A DNA stretch of 8,249 nucleotides from Gemmatimonadota bacterium (GTDB lineage Bacteria; Gemmatimonadota; Gemmatimonadetes; Palauibacterales; Palauibacteraceae). Position 1 is the first letter of the stretch, and each line of letters begins with the position of its first letter. Made by a program: the position numbers and the translations under genes. Below the pieces are notes generated by a model that ran no database searches, was not told where the DNA came from, and saw nothing but the letters and a program-made list of their open reading frames with translations. This document shows positions 1-6,536 of the stretch, piece after piece. Where the stretch lies: the NCBI GenBank assembly GCA_030601615.1, contig JAUVTH010000061.1, forward strand, positions 1 through 8,249, given 5' to 3'.

Positions 1-11
1 GAGTGGTGAGG

Positions 12-54
12 GCCGGGAGGGCGCTTCCGGGGCACTGACCGGCTTTTTCTCTTA
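12..54 (+). terminator. Possible intrinsic terminator of an upstream gene
   Basis: GCCGG at 12-16 can pair with CCGGC at 39-43, followed directly by TTTTT (44-48) and a pyrimidine-rich stretch to 54. An alternative inner hairpin pairs 13-18 with 25-30 and includes one G-U pair. A TGA at 7-9 in frame 1 would be a fitting stop for a gene entering from the left, but only two sense codons are visible, so that gene cannot be identified. The 22-nt loop makes the outer stem weak. Confidence 0.3.
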
Positions 55-59
55 GAAGT

Positions 60-125
60 GCTCCCGCGTGCGGCCCGGGCAACGCCGCTCCCAGCCTTCG
101 CTCGCTAGAGGTGCAAAGCGGGAGC
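60..125. repeat. 8-bp perfect inverted repeat with 50-nt spacer
   Basis: GCTCCCGC (60-67) is the exact reverse complement of GCGGGAGC (118-125). A second copy of the left core, GCTCCC, at 87-92 could pair with the same right arm, giving two alternative folds. No coding potential, tRNA shape or promoter is convincing between about 55 and 233. In GC-rich DNA a pair this far apart may be chance. Confidence 0.25.
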
Positions 126-233
126 CAGAGTCGGCCGCTCGGTTCGCAGGACCATGCAACGAGCGGACAGATGACCTGCACCTGTCCACGTAACACAATA
201 CCGTACACGTTCTTATGAGATCAGCAGGAGGCA

Positions 234-261
234 CCGACCGCAACGATGGCCTTGCGGTCGG
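234..261. other. Perfect 10-bp hairpin, 8-nt loop
   Basis: CCGACCGCAA (234-243) is the exact reverse complement of TTGCGGTCGG (252-261), with loop 244-251. It is the most distal of three hairpins lying 3' of the minus-strand DUF4097-type gene that ends at 350. No T-run follows on either strand, so it is not a textbook intrinsic terminator. It could be a Rho-assisted 3' end, an RNA-stability structure or a protein-binding dyad. Confidence 0.55.
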
Positions 262-271
262 CGCCCTGGTC

Positions 272-298
272 CCCGGTGGCATTCAACATGCCACCGGG
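272..298. other. Perfect 10-bp hairpin, 7-nt loop
   Basis: CCCGGTGGCA (272-281) is the exact reverse complement of TGCCACCGGG (289-298), with loop 282-288. It lies 10 nt from the preceding hairpin and about 50 nt beyond the stop of the minus-strand gene ending at 350. No T-tract follows on either strand. Its best-supported role is as part of the 3' structure of that gene. Confidence 0.55.
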
Positions 299-306
299 TC
301 GCCCTC

Positions 307-324
307 GTGACGCTTTCTGGTCAC
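307..324. other. Short 5-bp hairpin, 8-nt loop
   Basis: GTGAC (307-311) pairs with GTCAC (320-324). Alone it is weak. It is listed because it extends the series of two long perfect hairpins with similar loop size (7-8 nt) and spacing (8-10 nt) right up to the 3' end of the minus-strand gene. Confidence 0.25.
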
Positions 325-349
325 CGTGCGGGCATTTCGCCATGCAACG

Positions 350-1186
350 TTATCTGCCCTCTGTGATCCTCACGCCGCCATTCTTCGTCGTGGCCTTGAT
401 GGTCGCTCCTCCACTGCCCAGGTCCACCGAAACCTCCCGATCGATCTTGCCCTGAACCGTTACCGGAAAACCGATGTTGATGCCTCCGTTCACGGTGCCC
501 GTCTCGAGGTGCGCCGAGTAGCCCGACGGAATCGACATCTTCACTCCGCCATTCGTGGTCCGCACTTCCATGCCCTTCCCGTTCCACCTGTCTCCGGTCA
601 GGACGATGTGCACCCCGCCGTTGGTCGTCTTGCCCTCGACGTCACCGCCGATGTCCTCGAGGTGGATGCCGCCGTTGGTCGTCTGGAAGCGGAGCTCACC
701 TCTGACCCCTTCGATCGTGATTCCACCGTTGGTGCTGGCGAGGTCGAGATCCGTGTCTCGCGGGATCATGATCCGGTAACTGACCGACCACCCCTCGTCA
801 TCGTCGGTCCCCGGACCATCGGCGCTGATCGAACCGCCGGCTTTCACTTCGATACGATCCACCAGTTCCCGTGCCCTACCGTCCGAATCGGCCCAGGCAT
901 GGACCTTGGCCCGTACCTGCATCTCGCCGCGATCCCACGCCTCGACTGAGATACCGCCGTTTGGGCGTGCGTTCACGGAGAGATCCCCCGGCGCTCCCAT
1001 CGTCCATTCCCGCACTTCGCAGACGGACTCGCCTTCGTGTCGGTCGTGCCCGTTGCACCAGTCGTCGTTCGCAATCGTCCGGTCCTGCGCGCTGGCCATC
1101 CCCGCGGAGAGGAAAACCGAGCCGACCAGGACACCGACCATACCGAGATAGCCACGCGTCCGGCACGTCCATGTGTCGTTCGTCAT
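350..1186 (-). CDS. Secreted DUF4097-type beta-strand repeat protein
   Basis: This is a 278-residue protein. The start is the ATG at 1186-1184, preceded by a GAGG-containing Shine-Dalgarno and directly followed by a signal peptide: a hydrophobic stretch at about residues 14-30 and an ASA/QD cleavage site after residue 33. An upstream in-frame extension to 1501 is Arg/Pro-rich and would bury the signal. The mature part begins with two cysteines (44 and 56), possibly a disulfide. It then shows seven NGG[IV] turns, at residues 76, 153, 171, 189, 212, 233 and 269, each followed by a short beta-strand-like segment. The central units are 18-23 residues long and tend to start with TTNGG. This is the look of DUF4097 (putative adhesin/polymer-forming) proteins, which form a beta-ladder; no enzymatic residues are known for the family. 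The role is unknown. The product is exported, but whether it is cell-attached or free cannot be seen. It is transcribed divergently from the MATE gene. Confidence 0.85.
   Translation of the reverse strand: MTNDTWTCRTRGYLGMVGVLVGSVFLSAGMASAQDRTIANDDWCNGHDRHEGESVCEVREWTMGAPGDLSVNARPNGGISVEAWDRGEMQVRAKVHAWADSDGRARELVDRIEVKAGGSISADGPGTDDDEGWSVSYRIMIPRDTDLDLASTNGGITIEGVRGELRFQTTNGGIHLEDIGGDVEGKTTNGGVHIVLTGDRWNGKGMEVRTTNGGVKMSIPSGYSAHLETGTVNGGINIGFPVTVQGKIDREVSVDLGSGGATIKATTKNGGVRITEGR
615..684 (-). repeat. Near-tandem 54-bp units inside the DUF4097-type gene
   Basis: The same 16 bases occur at 615-630 and 669-684, exactly 54 bp (18 codons) apart. They encode the TTNGG turn of two successive 18-residue units. 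This nucleotide identity suggests recent unit duplication, or conversion between units, within the repeat domain. Confidence 0.6.
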
Positions 1187-1221
1187 TCCAGCCTCACTCT
1201 TTTGGCTTGCCACATACCTGT

Positions 1222-1249
1222 TTGATCCGACTCCACTCTCATGGATAGT
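1222..1249 (+). promoter_or_regulatory. Possible sigma-70-like promoter of the MATE gene
   Basis: TTGATC (1222-1227) matches 4 of 6 bases of a -35 box. GATAGT (1244-1249), 16 bp further on, matches 4 of 6 of a -10 box. It sits in the 143-nt divergent gap about 80 nt before the MATE start. The match is modest and the promoter consensus of this organism is unknown. Confidence 0.2.
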
Positions 1250-1329
1250 ACGAGACCGGCGAGGGTTGGGATTCCGTTCCCGGATGCGCTCCTTGTGGGC
1301 AGCCGGGCACACCGACACTCTACACGGCC

Positions 1330-2649
1330 ATGCATTCAACGACCGCGGCCCGACTGGATCGGGATATCCTGCGACTGGCGGTCCCCGCCCTCGGCGCCCT
1401 GGCCGCCGACCCACTGGTGTCCATGGTGGACACCGTGTTCGTCGGTCGGCTCGGTGTAGTCCCCCTCGCGGCCCTCGGTGTGAACACATCGATCTTCGCA
1501 ATGTCGTTCATCGTGTTCAATTTCCTTGCGTACGGGACCACACCCATGGTGGCCCGCGCAGTGGGCCGGGGTGACCGGACCGGGGCCGGTGACATCGTAC
1601 TGCAGGCGCTCCTGCTGGCCGTGGTGGTCGGCGGAGTCGCGACGCTCATGCTCGAGGCGCTGGCAGGTCCGATCGTCGCGTTGATGGGAGCTGGACCGGA
1701 TCTGAGGGAGCCGGCTCTCTCGTACCTCCGCATACGAGCGCTCGCGGGACCTGCCGTTCTGCTGGTCACGGCTGGTCACGGAGCCTTCCGCGGATATCAG
1801 GACATGCGGACCCCGCTGCTCGTCACGCTGGCGCTGAACGTGGTGAACCTCGTGCTCGACCCACTGTTCATCTTCGGCTTCGGGTGGGGACTTCGGGGCG
1901 CCGCGCTGGCCACACTGATCGCCCAGTGGACGGGGGCCCTGTGGTTCGTACACCTCCTGCTCCGTAGCAGACGGCGCGAGCTGGGAATCCAGCCGCGGGT
2001 GCCGCGTCTGGCGGAGATCCGACCGTTCCTCCGGGTCGGGGGCGAACTGGCCCTCCGCACCCTCGCGCTCGTCGGCACGATGACGTTGGCAACGGCCGTG
2101 GCCACCCGTGTCGGAACGGTCCAGGTCGCAGCGCACCAGGTGGGCACGCAGATCTGGCTGCTGCTCGCCATGATCGTGGACTCCCTGGCGGTGGCGGCCC
2201 AGGCGCTGGTCGCCGGGTACCGGGGCAGCGGCGACATCACGATGGCCCGGCGCGCCTCCAACCGGCTGCTCGTGTGGGGGCTGGCGTCAGGGTTCGCCCT
2301 CGGCGGCCTGTTCTATCTTCTCGCTCCCGTGCTCACCAGGCTGTTCACGAATGATCCGGCTGTGCTGGCCGCCCTGGCTGGTATCTATCCTTTCGTCGTA
2401 GCCATGCAGCCGCTGAACGCCATCGTGTTTGTGTGGGACGGGGTGTTCATGGGAGCGGAACGCTTCCGGTTCCTCGCCGTGCAGATGGCTGTTTCGGCAC
2501 TTTGCGCCGCCGCGATCCTGCTTCTCGTCCTCCCGATGGGCTGGGGCCTGACGGGAGTGTGGTGGGGCATCGTCGCTCTCATGCTCGTTCGCGGCGTGAC
2601 CCTGGCCGTCAGATACCGGTCTCCAATGTTGCTTTCCACCGGACCCTAA
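1330..2649 (+). CDS. MATE-family efflux transporter (DinF-like)
   Basis: This is a 439-residue inner-membrane protein with about 12 hydrophobic segments, the usual size for a Multi-Antimicrobial Extrusion transporter. Such transporters export drugs or metabolites in exchange for H+ or Na+. Family landmarks are the N-terminal DPLVSMVDTVFVGRLG block (residues 27-42), whose Asp34 sits where the N-lobe ion-coupling Asp of DinF-type members is found; the GYQDMRTPL loop (155-163); the NVVNLVLDPLF helix (170-180); and AAHQVGTQIW (267-276), which starts the second lobe. The gene is intact. The ATG at 1330 is the first good start and gives a normal N-terminus, but no clear Shine-Dalgarno precedes it, so it may have a short leader. 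The substrate cannot be deduced. It lies 43 nt upstream of feoB on the same strand but is not obviously related in function. Confidence 0.93.
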   Translation: MHSTTAARLDRDILRLAVPALGALAADPLVSMVDTVFVGRLGVVPLAALGVNTSIFAMSFIVFNFLAYGTTPMVARAVGRGDRTGAGDIVLQALLLAVVVGGVATLMLEALAGPIVALMGAGPDLREPALSYLRIRALAGPAVLLVTAGHGAFRGYQDMRTPLLVTLALNVVNLVLDPLFIFGFGWGLRGAALATLIAQWTGALWFVHLLLRSRRRELGIQPRVPRLAEIRPFLRVGGELALRTLALVGTMTLATAVATRVGTVQVAAHQVGTQIWLLLAMIVDSLAVAAQALVAGYRGSGDITMARRASNRLLVWGLASGFALGGLFYLLAPVLTRLFTNDPAVLAALAGIYPFVVAMQPLNAIVFVWDGVFMGAERFRFLAVQMAVSALCAAAILLLVLPMGWGLTGVWWGIVALMLVRGVTLAVRYRSPMLLSTGP

Positions 2650-2655
2650 ACGAGA

Positions 2656-2677
2656 TTGAGTTTCATTCTAAACTGAA
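2656..2677. promoter_or_regulatory. AT-rich dyad upstream of feoB, candidate metalloregulator operator
   Basis: Left arm TTGAGTTT (2656-2663) and right arm AAACTGAA (2670-2677) are reverse complements except for one position, with a 6-nt spacer. The AT-richness stands out in this GC-rich sequence, and the dyad lies 16 nt before the feoB start. Ferrous transport genes are commonly controlled by Fur or DtxR/IdeR-type repressors that bind AT-rich dyads of about this length. The sequence is not a close match to either textbook box, so the regulator is not named. Confidence 0.45.
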
Positions 2678-2692
2678 CAGTGAATCGGAGAC

Positions 2693-4660
2693 GTGCCGAC
2701 CACTACCGAGATACCGGCGGCGGAGTGCTCTATCGTACTGGTAGGCAACCCGAACGTCGGCAAGAGCCTGCTATTCCGGAACCTCACCCGGCGCTACGTC
2801 ACCGTGTCGAATTATCCCGGCACGACGGTCGAGTTGGTTCGCGCTCGTGCGTCATTCAACGGTTTCGAGCAGGAAGTCGTCGACACGCCCGGCCTGAACG
2901 ATCTGTCTCCCCGGAGCGATGAGGCGCGCGTCACCCGGGGACTGCTCACCGATAACCCCGCCGCGACGGTCGTGCAAATCGCCGATGCCAAGAACCTGCG
3001 CCGGGCGCTTCTCCTGACCCTGCAGCTCGTCGAGCTGCAGCGCCCCATGGTCCTCGTCCTCAACATGTACGACGAACTCGAGGCACGCGGAGGACGTGTC
3101 GACGCGGACCGGTTGAGCCAGATCCTGGGCATTCCGGTCGTCGTCACCGTCGCTCCGCGGAACGAGGGTACGCAAGATCTCATCGCAGCGCTCGCGCGGG
3201 CCCGGGTGCCGGATCTGCAGATCCTCCACAACGGCCCGCCGACCAGCGTGGACACCGTGGCCGGGCCGCAGCCGCAACTGGGTGGCGCCCAGGATCGGCT
3301 GTCCCGGGTCAACGAGATCATCTCCGAGACCTACGCGATCGACCAGCCCAAGGGCGCCTCGTTCGGGATTCGCCTGGGCTTCTGGGCGATGCACCCGATC
3401 AAAGGAATGTTCTTCCTCGCTGCGATCCTTCTGACCGTGTTCTGGTTCGTCGGACTGTTCGGCGCGGGTACCCTTGTGGACGCCCTCGAGATCGCGGTCT
3501 TCGAGCAGCGGATCAGCCCGGTAGCCATCCGGGCGACCGACGCGGTGCTCCCTTTCCCCCACGAGCACGTGGTGGAGAACGTTCCGTACACGATGTCGCT
3601 TCCCGTCTCTCCGGCGCACAACGTGGCGATCATGGAGCTCGACAGGGAGGTGATCCGGCCTGCCTACACGGTGCCGGCAGACGCCCGGCTCACGCTGGTG
3701 CAGAAGCTCATGCAGCTCCTGCACGACTTCTTTGTGGGCCCGTTCGGACTCATCACGATGGCACTGAGCTATGCGTTCGCGATCGTGCTTCCGATCGTGA
3801 CGGTGTTCTTCTTCGTGTTCAGCATCCTGGAGGACTCGGGCTACTTCGCGCGCATGTCCATTATGATGAATCGCGTGTTTCGGGTGATGGGCCTCAACGG
3901 GAAGGCCGTGCTTCCCATGATCCTGGGACTCGGCTGCGTCACGATGGCCACGATGACGACCCGGATCCTCCAGACACGCAAGGAGCAGCTCGTCACCACG
4001 ATGCTCCTGGCGCTGGCGGTTCCGTGCTCGGCTCAGCTCGGAGTGCTGCTGGCCCTCATGGCGGCGCTCTCTCCCACCGGCGCGCTGGTATGGCTCGGCC
4101 TGATGACGGGCATCCTGCTGCTGGTCGGCTGGCTGTCGGCTCGCGTGTTCCCCGGCGATACGAGCGACTTCATCCTCGAGATCCCACCGATGCGCCGGCC
4201 GCAGATCGGCAACGTGCTCACCAAGACGGCGACGCGCCTCGACTGGTACCTGCGCGAGGTAATCCCGGTGTTCGTGGTCGGGACCGCGGTCCTGTTCGTC
4301 ATGGACCGGTTTGACCTTCTCACGAGGATCTCCGTCTGGGCCAGGCCGCTCGTTACCGGCTGGCTCGGTCTCCCGGCCGACATGTCCAACGCGTTCCTCG
4401 TGGGTTTCATGCGTCGTGACTTCGGGGCAGTCTACATCCTCGACGCAGTCACGGGACCGAACCCGATTCTGACGCCGCACCAGATCCTGGTCGCCATGGT
4501 CACGATCACGCTCTTCATGCCGTGCTTCGCGACGCTCCTCATCATCGCCAAGGAGCACGGCAAACGTGTTGCGTTTGGCATGGTCGCGTTCATCTTTCCC
4601 TTCGCCCTGTTCGTGGGCGGTCTCGTGAACCACGTGGGACGATGGCTATCGACTATCTGA
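2693..4660 (+). CDS. feoB: Ferrous iron transport protein B
   Basis: This 655-residue protein is a G-protein-coupled membrane transporter for Fe(II). The N-terminal G domain shows G1 GNPNVGKS (18-25), a G2 Thr at 44/45 in YPGTT, G3 DTPG (64-67) and G4 NMYD (124-127). A helical linker follows, then the membrane part from about residue 228. It includes the FeoB gate segments LGLGCVTMATMTTR (411-424), LAVPCSAQLG (441-450), GFMRRDFGA (571-579) and LFMPCFATL (607-615). The gene is intact. The start is GTG, the only in-frame start before the first beta strand; an in-frame TGA lies 12 nt upstream. Its GGAG (2687-2690) is only 2 nt away, which is unusually close. Residues about 287-340, between the first two membrane segments, form a long polar stretch that seems longer than in relatives I can recall. 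The 3' end overlaps the FeoA-like gene by 19 nt, implying translational coupling. Confidence 0.95.
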   Translation: MPTTTEIPAAECSIVLVGNPNVGKSLLFRNLTRRYVTVSNYPGTTVELVRARASFNGFEQEVVDTPGLNDLSPRSDEARVTRGLLTDNPAATVVQIADAKNLRRALLLTLQLVELQRPMVLVLNMYDELEARGGRVDADRLSQILGIPVVVTVAPRNEGTQDLIAALARARVPDLQILHNGPPTSVDTVAGPQPQLGGAQDRLSRVNEIISETYAIDQPKGASFGIRLGFWAMHPIKGMFFLAAILLTVFWFVGLFGAGTLVDALEIAVFEQRISPVAIRATDAVLPFPHEHVVENVPYTMSLPVSPAHNVAIMELDREVIRPAYTVPADARLTLVQKLMQLLHDFFVGPFGLITMALSYAFAIVLPIVTVFFFVFSILEDSGYFARMSIMMNRVFRVMGLNGKAVLPMILGLGCVTMATMTTRILQTRKEQLVTTMLLALAVPCSAQLGVLLALMAALSPTGALVWLGLMTGILLLVGWLSARVFPGDTSDFILEIPPMRRPQIGNVLTKTATRLDWYLREVIPVFVVGTAVLFVMDRFDLLTRISVWARPLVTGWLGLPADMSNAFLVGFMRRDFGAVYILDAVTGPNPILTPHQILVAMVTITLFMPCFATLLIIAKEHGKRVAFGMVAFIFPFALFVGGLVNHVGRWLSTI

Positions 4661-5118
4661 CCTGCCCGATGTGCGGATTCGAATTCGAGCGAACGGACAC
4701 GCTGTGCGCGCACGGGTGTCCCCTGGGAGCGCTGTGCCACCTCATTCGTTGCCCTGCATGCGAGTACGAGTTTCCGGAGACGCCTCCGGCCGTCTCATTC
4801 GTGAAGCGCCTGTTTCGTCGCCGCCTCCCGACCGTAACCGGCCTTCCCCCGGGCGTCCGGACGGCCGCCGAGCTCCGGCCGGGACAGAAGGCGAAGGTGC
4901 TGTGTCTGGGCTCCACCGTGACGGACCGTCACCGTACGCTGACGGTTTACGGTCTCGCTTCCGGGGCGGAGATCACACTCGTGCAGCAGCAGCCAGCGTG
5001 CGTGATCCAGATCGGTGAGACCGAGCTGGCGCTCGACCTGGAAATCGCCCGGGACATCCTCGTCCAGCCTCTCGACGTCGGCCAGGAGACAGTTGAGCCC
5101 GAGCCGTCGCCGGCCTGA
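4642..5118 (+). CDS. FeoA-domain protein with Cys-rich N-terminus
   Basis: The protein has 158 residues. The C-terminal half (about 72-146) fits the FeoA SH3-like fold: ELRPGQKAKV, a TLTVYGLASGAEITLVQQQP turn, then a strand and the LALDLEIARDILVQ helix/strand that ends FeoA domains. The N-terminal half is not found in the classic FeoA of about 75 residues. It has seven cysteines, C8-x2-C11, C22, C26, C32 and C37-x2-C40, like two zinc-ribbon knuckles plus a CxxxCxxxxxC insert, followed by a basic stretch (FVKRLFRRR, 53-61). FeoA proteins bind or stimulate FeoB at the cytoplasmic face, and a metal- or cluster-binding sensor module is a reasonable inference here. The start is the ATG at 4642 with GGGA upstream, overlapping feoB by 19 nt. 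A longer in-frame extension from 4522 lies wholly inside feoB and reads as non-protein-like. Confidence 0.85.
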   Translation: MAIDYLTCPMCGFEFERTDTLCAHGCPLGALCHLIRCPACEYEFPETPPAVSFVKRLFRRRLPTVTGLPPGVRTAAELRPGQKAKVLCLGSTVTDRHRTLTVYGLASGAEITLVQQQPACVIQIGETELALDLEIARDILVQPLDVGQETVEPEPSPA

Positions 5119-5162
5119 CCCGGGACTCCTGGCCCGGAACCGGATCGGGCAGGTCCCGGTTC
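5119..5162 (+). terminator. Tandem hairpins after the FeoA-like gene, possible terminator
   Basis: Immediately after the stop, CCGGG (5120-5124) can pair with CCCGG (5133-5137). Partly overlapping it, GAACCGG (5137-5143) pairs exactly with CCGGTTC (5156-5162) across 12 nt. No T-tract follows, so these may be a Rho-dependent end, a partial attenuator or simply mRNA structure. They sit in the 112-nt gap that separates the iron genes from the thiol-redox genes. Confidence 0.35.
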
Positions 5163-5230
5163 TTCGGATGCACCGTGCGACGGACTGAGCCGCTCGCGCA
5201 AGATGCACGCGTCCGGAGGAGAGAACGGGA

Positions 5231-5953
5231 ATGACCTGGCACTATCTGGCCCTGCAGGTGGGGCTCGGCGACACGCTGGCGGCTCAGCCCGCCGCCGCGC
5301 TCGCCCTGCTCTTCGGAGCCGGTGTGCTGACCAGCCTTACGCCCTGCATCTACCCCATGATCCCAATCACGGTGGGGATCATCTCGGGGGCGGCGGGGGA
5401 GGAAGCGCCTCGATCGCGCGTGATCGGGCTGACCCTCGCCTACATCGCGGGGCTCGCCCTGCTTTACGCCGTCGTGGGTCTCCTGGCAGGACTGACGGGC
5501 CAGCTGTTCGGGACGATTGCCTCGAGTGTGTGGGCCCGACTGCTCATCGCGAGCCTCCTGGCCGTCTTCGGGCTCGCCATGCTGGACGTCATACCGGTCG
5601 CCGCGCCGCAGCGACTCGTCGCCTGGGCCGGTGGCCTCGGCGGAGGCTCGTACCCGGCCGTCTTTCTGCTCGGGGCCACGTCCGGCCTGGTAGCCGCCCC
5701 GTGCGGCGCCCCGGCTTTCGCAGCCGTCCTGACCTGGGTCTCGATCACCGGAAGCGCGGGCCTCGGATTCCTGTATCTCCTGGTGTTCTCTCTGGGCATG
5801 ACGGCTTTGCTGTTCGTAGTCGGAGTCTCGGCCGGCGCGGCACGGCGGCTCCCGAAGGCGGGTGCCTGGACGATCTGGGTGAAACGAATCGCCGGGATCC
5901 TGCTACTCGGGATGTCGGCGTACTACATATACCAGGCCTGGCTGGTCTGGTGA
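5231..5953 (+). CDS. CcdA/DsbD-beta type transmembrane thiol-disulfide transporter
   Basis: The protein has 240 residues and six hydrophobic segments, at about 21-53, 64-88, 100-121, 141-170, 177-202 and 216-239. Two conserved intramembrane cysteines are C39 in LTPCIYPMIP and C158 in LVAAPCGAP; these are the pair that accept electrons from cytoplasmic thioredoxin and hand them to periplasmic partners. The N-terminal alpha and C-terminal thioredoxin-like gamma domains of full DsbD are absent, so this is the short CcdA/DsbD-beta form. It needs a separate periplasmic thioredoxin, and the next gene, 10 nt downstream, is one. The start is the ATG at 5231 behind a strong GGAGGAG (5215-5221). Its likely role is to keep exported thiol or selenol proteins reduced, or to support cytochrome c maturation. 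No cytochrome genes are seen here, so the first is favoured but inferred. Confidence 0.92.
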   Translation: MTWHYLALQVGLGDTLAAQPAAALALLFGAGVLTSLTPCIYPMIPITVGIISGAAGEEAPRSRVIGLTLAYIAGLALLYAVVGLLAGLTGQLFGTIASSVWARLLIASLLAVFGLAMLDVIPVAAPQRLVAWAGGLGGGSYPAVFLLGATSGLVAAPCGAPAFAAVLTWVSITGSAGLGFLYLLVFSLGMTALLFVVGVSAGAARRLPKAGAWTIWVKRIAGILLLGMSAYYIYQAWLVW

Positions 5954-5963
5954 GGATATCGAC

Positions 5964-6497
5964 ATGTCAACTATGAAAAAGCTGTTCTTCGCAGCCCTGG
6001 CTGCCGGCTGCGTGACTGCGATCGGTCCGACGGGGCTCGACGCCCAGGAGGCCCAGATCGGGATCGCGCGTGGCAGCGTTCCCCCGGCTGTCACTCTCCC
6101 CGACATGAGCGGCGGAGACGTGAATCTCGGGGAGCACATCGGCCGGGGACCCGTCCTGCTCGAGTTCTGGGCCACGTGGTGCGATAACTGCAAAGCCCTG
6201 CACCCCCGGATGCTGGAGGCGCATCGCAAGTTCGGTGGAGAGGTGAGTTTCTTCGCGATCGCGGTCGGGGTGGGCCAGTCAGAGCGACGGGTGCGAAAGC
6301 ACCTCGAAGAATATCCGGTGCCCTTCCCCACCCTGTGGGACGGCGACGGCGAGGCCGTGCGAGCGTTCCAGACTCCCGCCACGTCCTACATCGTCATCCT
6401 TGATTCCGCAGGGCGAGTGGCCTACACCGGACTCGGCCGCGACCAGGACATCGAAGCTGCCATCGTGGCCATGCTTGGCCCTCGAGCCGCCGACTAG
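5964..6497 (+). CDS. Exported TlpA-like thioredoxin-fold protein
   Basis: The protein has 177 residues. Residues 1-27 form a signal peptide (MKK, a hydrophobic core, then LDA/QE). An AAGC at 13-16 resembles a weak lipobox, so membrane anchoring is possible but less likely. The thioredoxin domain has FWATWCDNCK with the redox pair C73/C76, a TPATSYIVI cis-proline at P138, and the usual terminal helix. The acidic CDNC active site and TlpA-type layout fit a periplasmic thiol reductant. The start is the ATG at 5964, 8 nt from GAGG (5952-5955); the internal ATG at 5973 is too far from it. It lies 10 nt behind the CcdA-like gene, so the two are almost certainly co-transcribed and are likely redox partners. 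It runs convergently, 39 nt away, toward the selenoperoxiredoxin, a candidate downstream substrate. Confidence 0.92.
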   Translation: MSTMKKLFFAALAAGCVTAIGPTGLDAQEAQIGIARGSVPPAVTLPDMSGGDVNLGEHIGRGPVLLEFWATWCDNCKALHPRMLEAHRKFGGEVSFFAIAVGVGQSERRVRKHLEEYPVPFPTLWDGDGEAVRAFQTPATSYIVILDSAGRVAYTGLGRDQDIEAAIVAMLGPRAAD

Positions 6498-6536
6498 AAG
6501 GTTGCTGCGAAAGCACAGCCATCCAGCCGCAGGTCC

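Noticed and set aside
141..150. tRNA T-loop-like GGTTCGCAGG, considered as part of a tRNA or tRNA-Sec gene
   Set aside because: Flanking bases do not form a T stem, and no acceptor or anticodon arms could be built on either strand.
246..455. Small plus-strand ORF behind an AGGAGG at 226-231
   Set aside because: The ATG is 14 nt beyond the Shine-Dalgarno-like motif and inside a hairpin, and the ORF runs antisense into the DUF4097-type gene without recognisable protein features.
1187..1501. N-terminal extension of the DUF4097-type protein
   Set aside because: It would bury a clear signal peptide. The ATG at 1186 has a fitting Shine-Dalgarno, and the extension is Arg/Pro-rich and overlaps the MATE gene.
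2852..4633. 593-codon open frame antisense to feoB
   Set aside because: Composition is Arg/His/Asp/Glu-rich without hydrophobic core or motif, typical of the antisense shadow of a GC-rich gene. feoB is certain on the other strand.
4522..4641. 40-residue extension of the FeoA-like protein
   Set aside because: It lies entirely inside feoB and has no recognisable features. The ATG at 4642 starts directly before the Cys module.
6498..6536. Bidirectional terminator between the convergent TlpA-like and peroxiredoxin genes
   Set aside because: Only a bulged stem of about 5 bp can be drawn (GCTGC with GCACAGC) and there is no T-run. Too weak to call.
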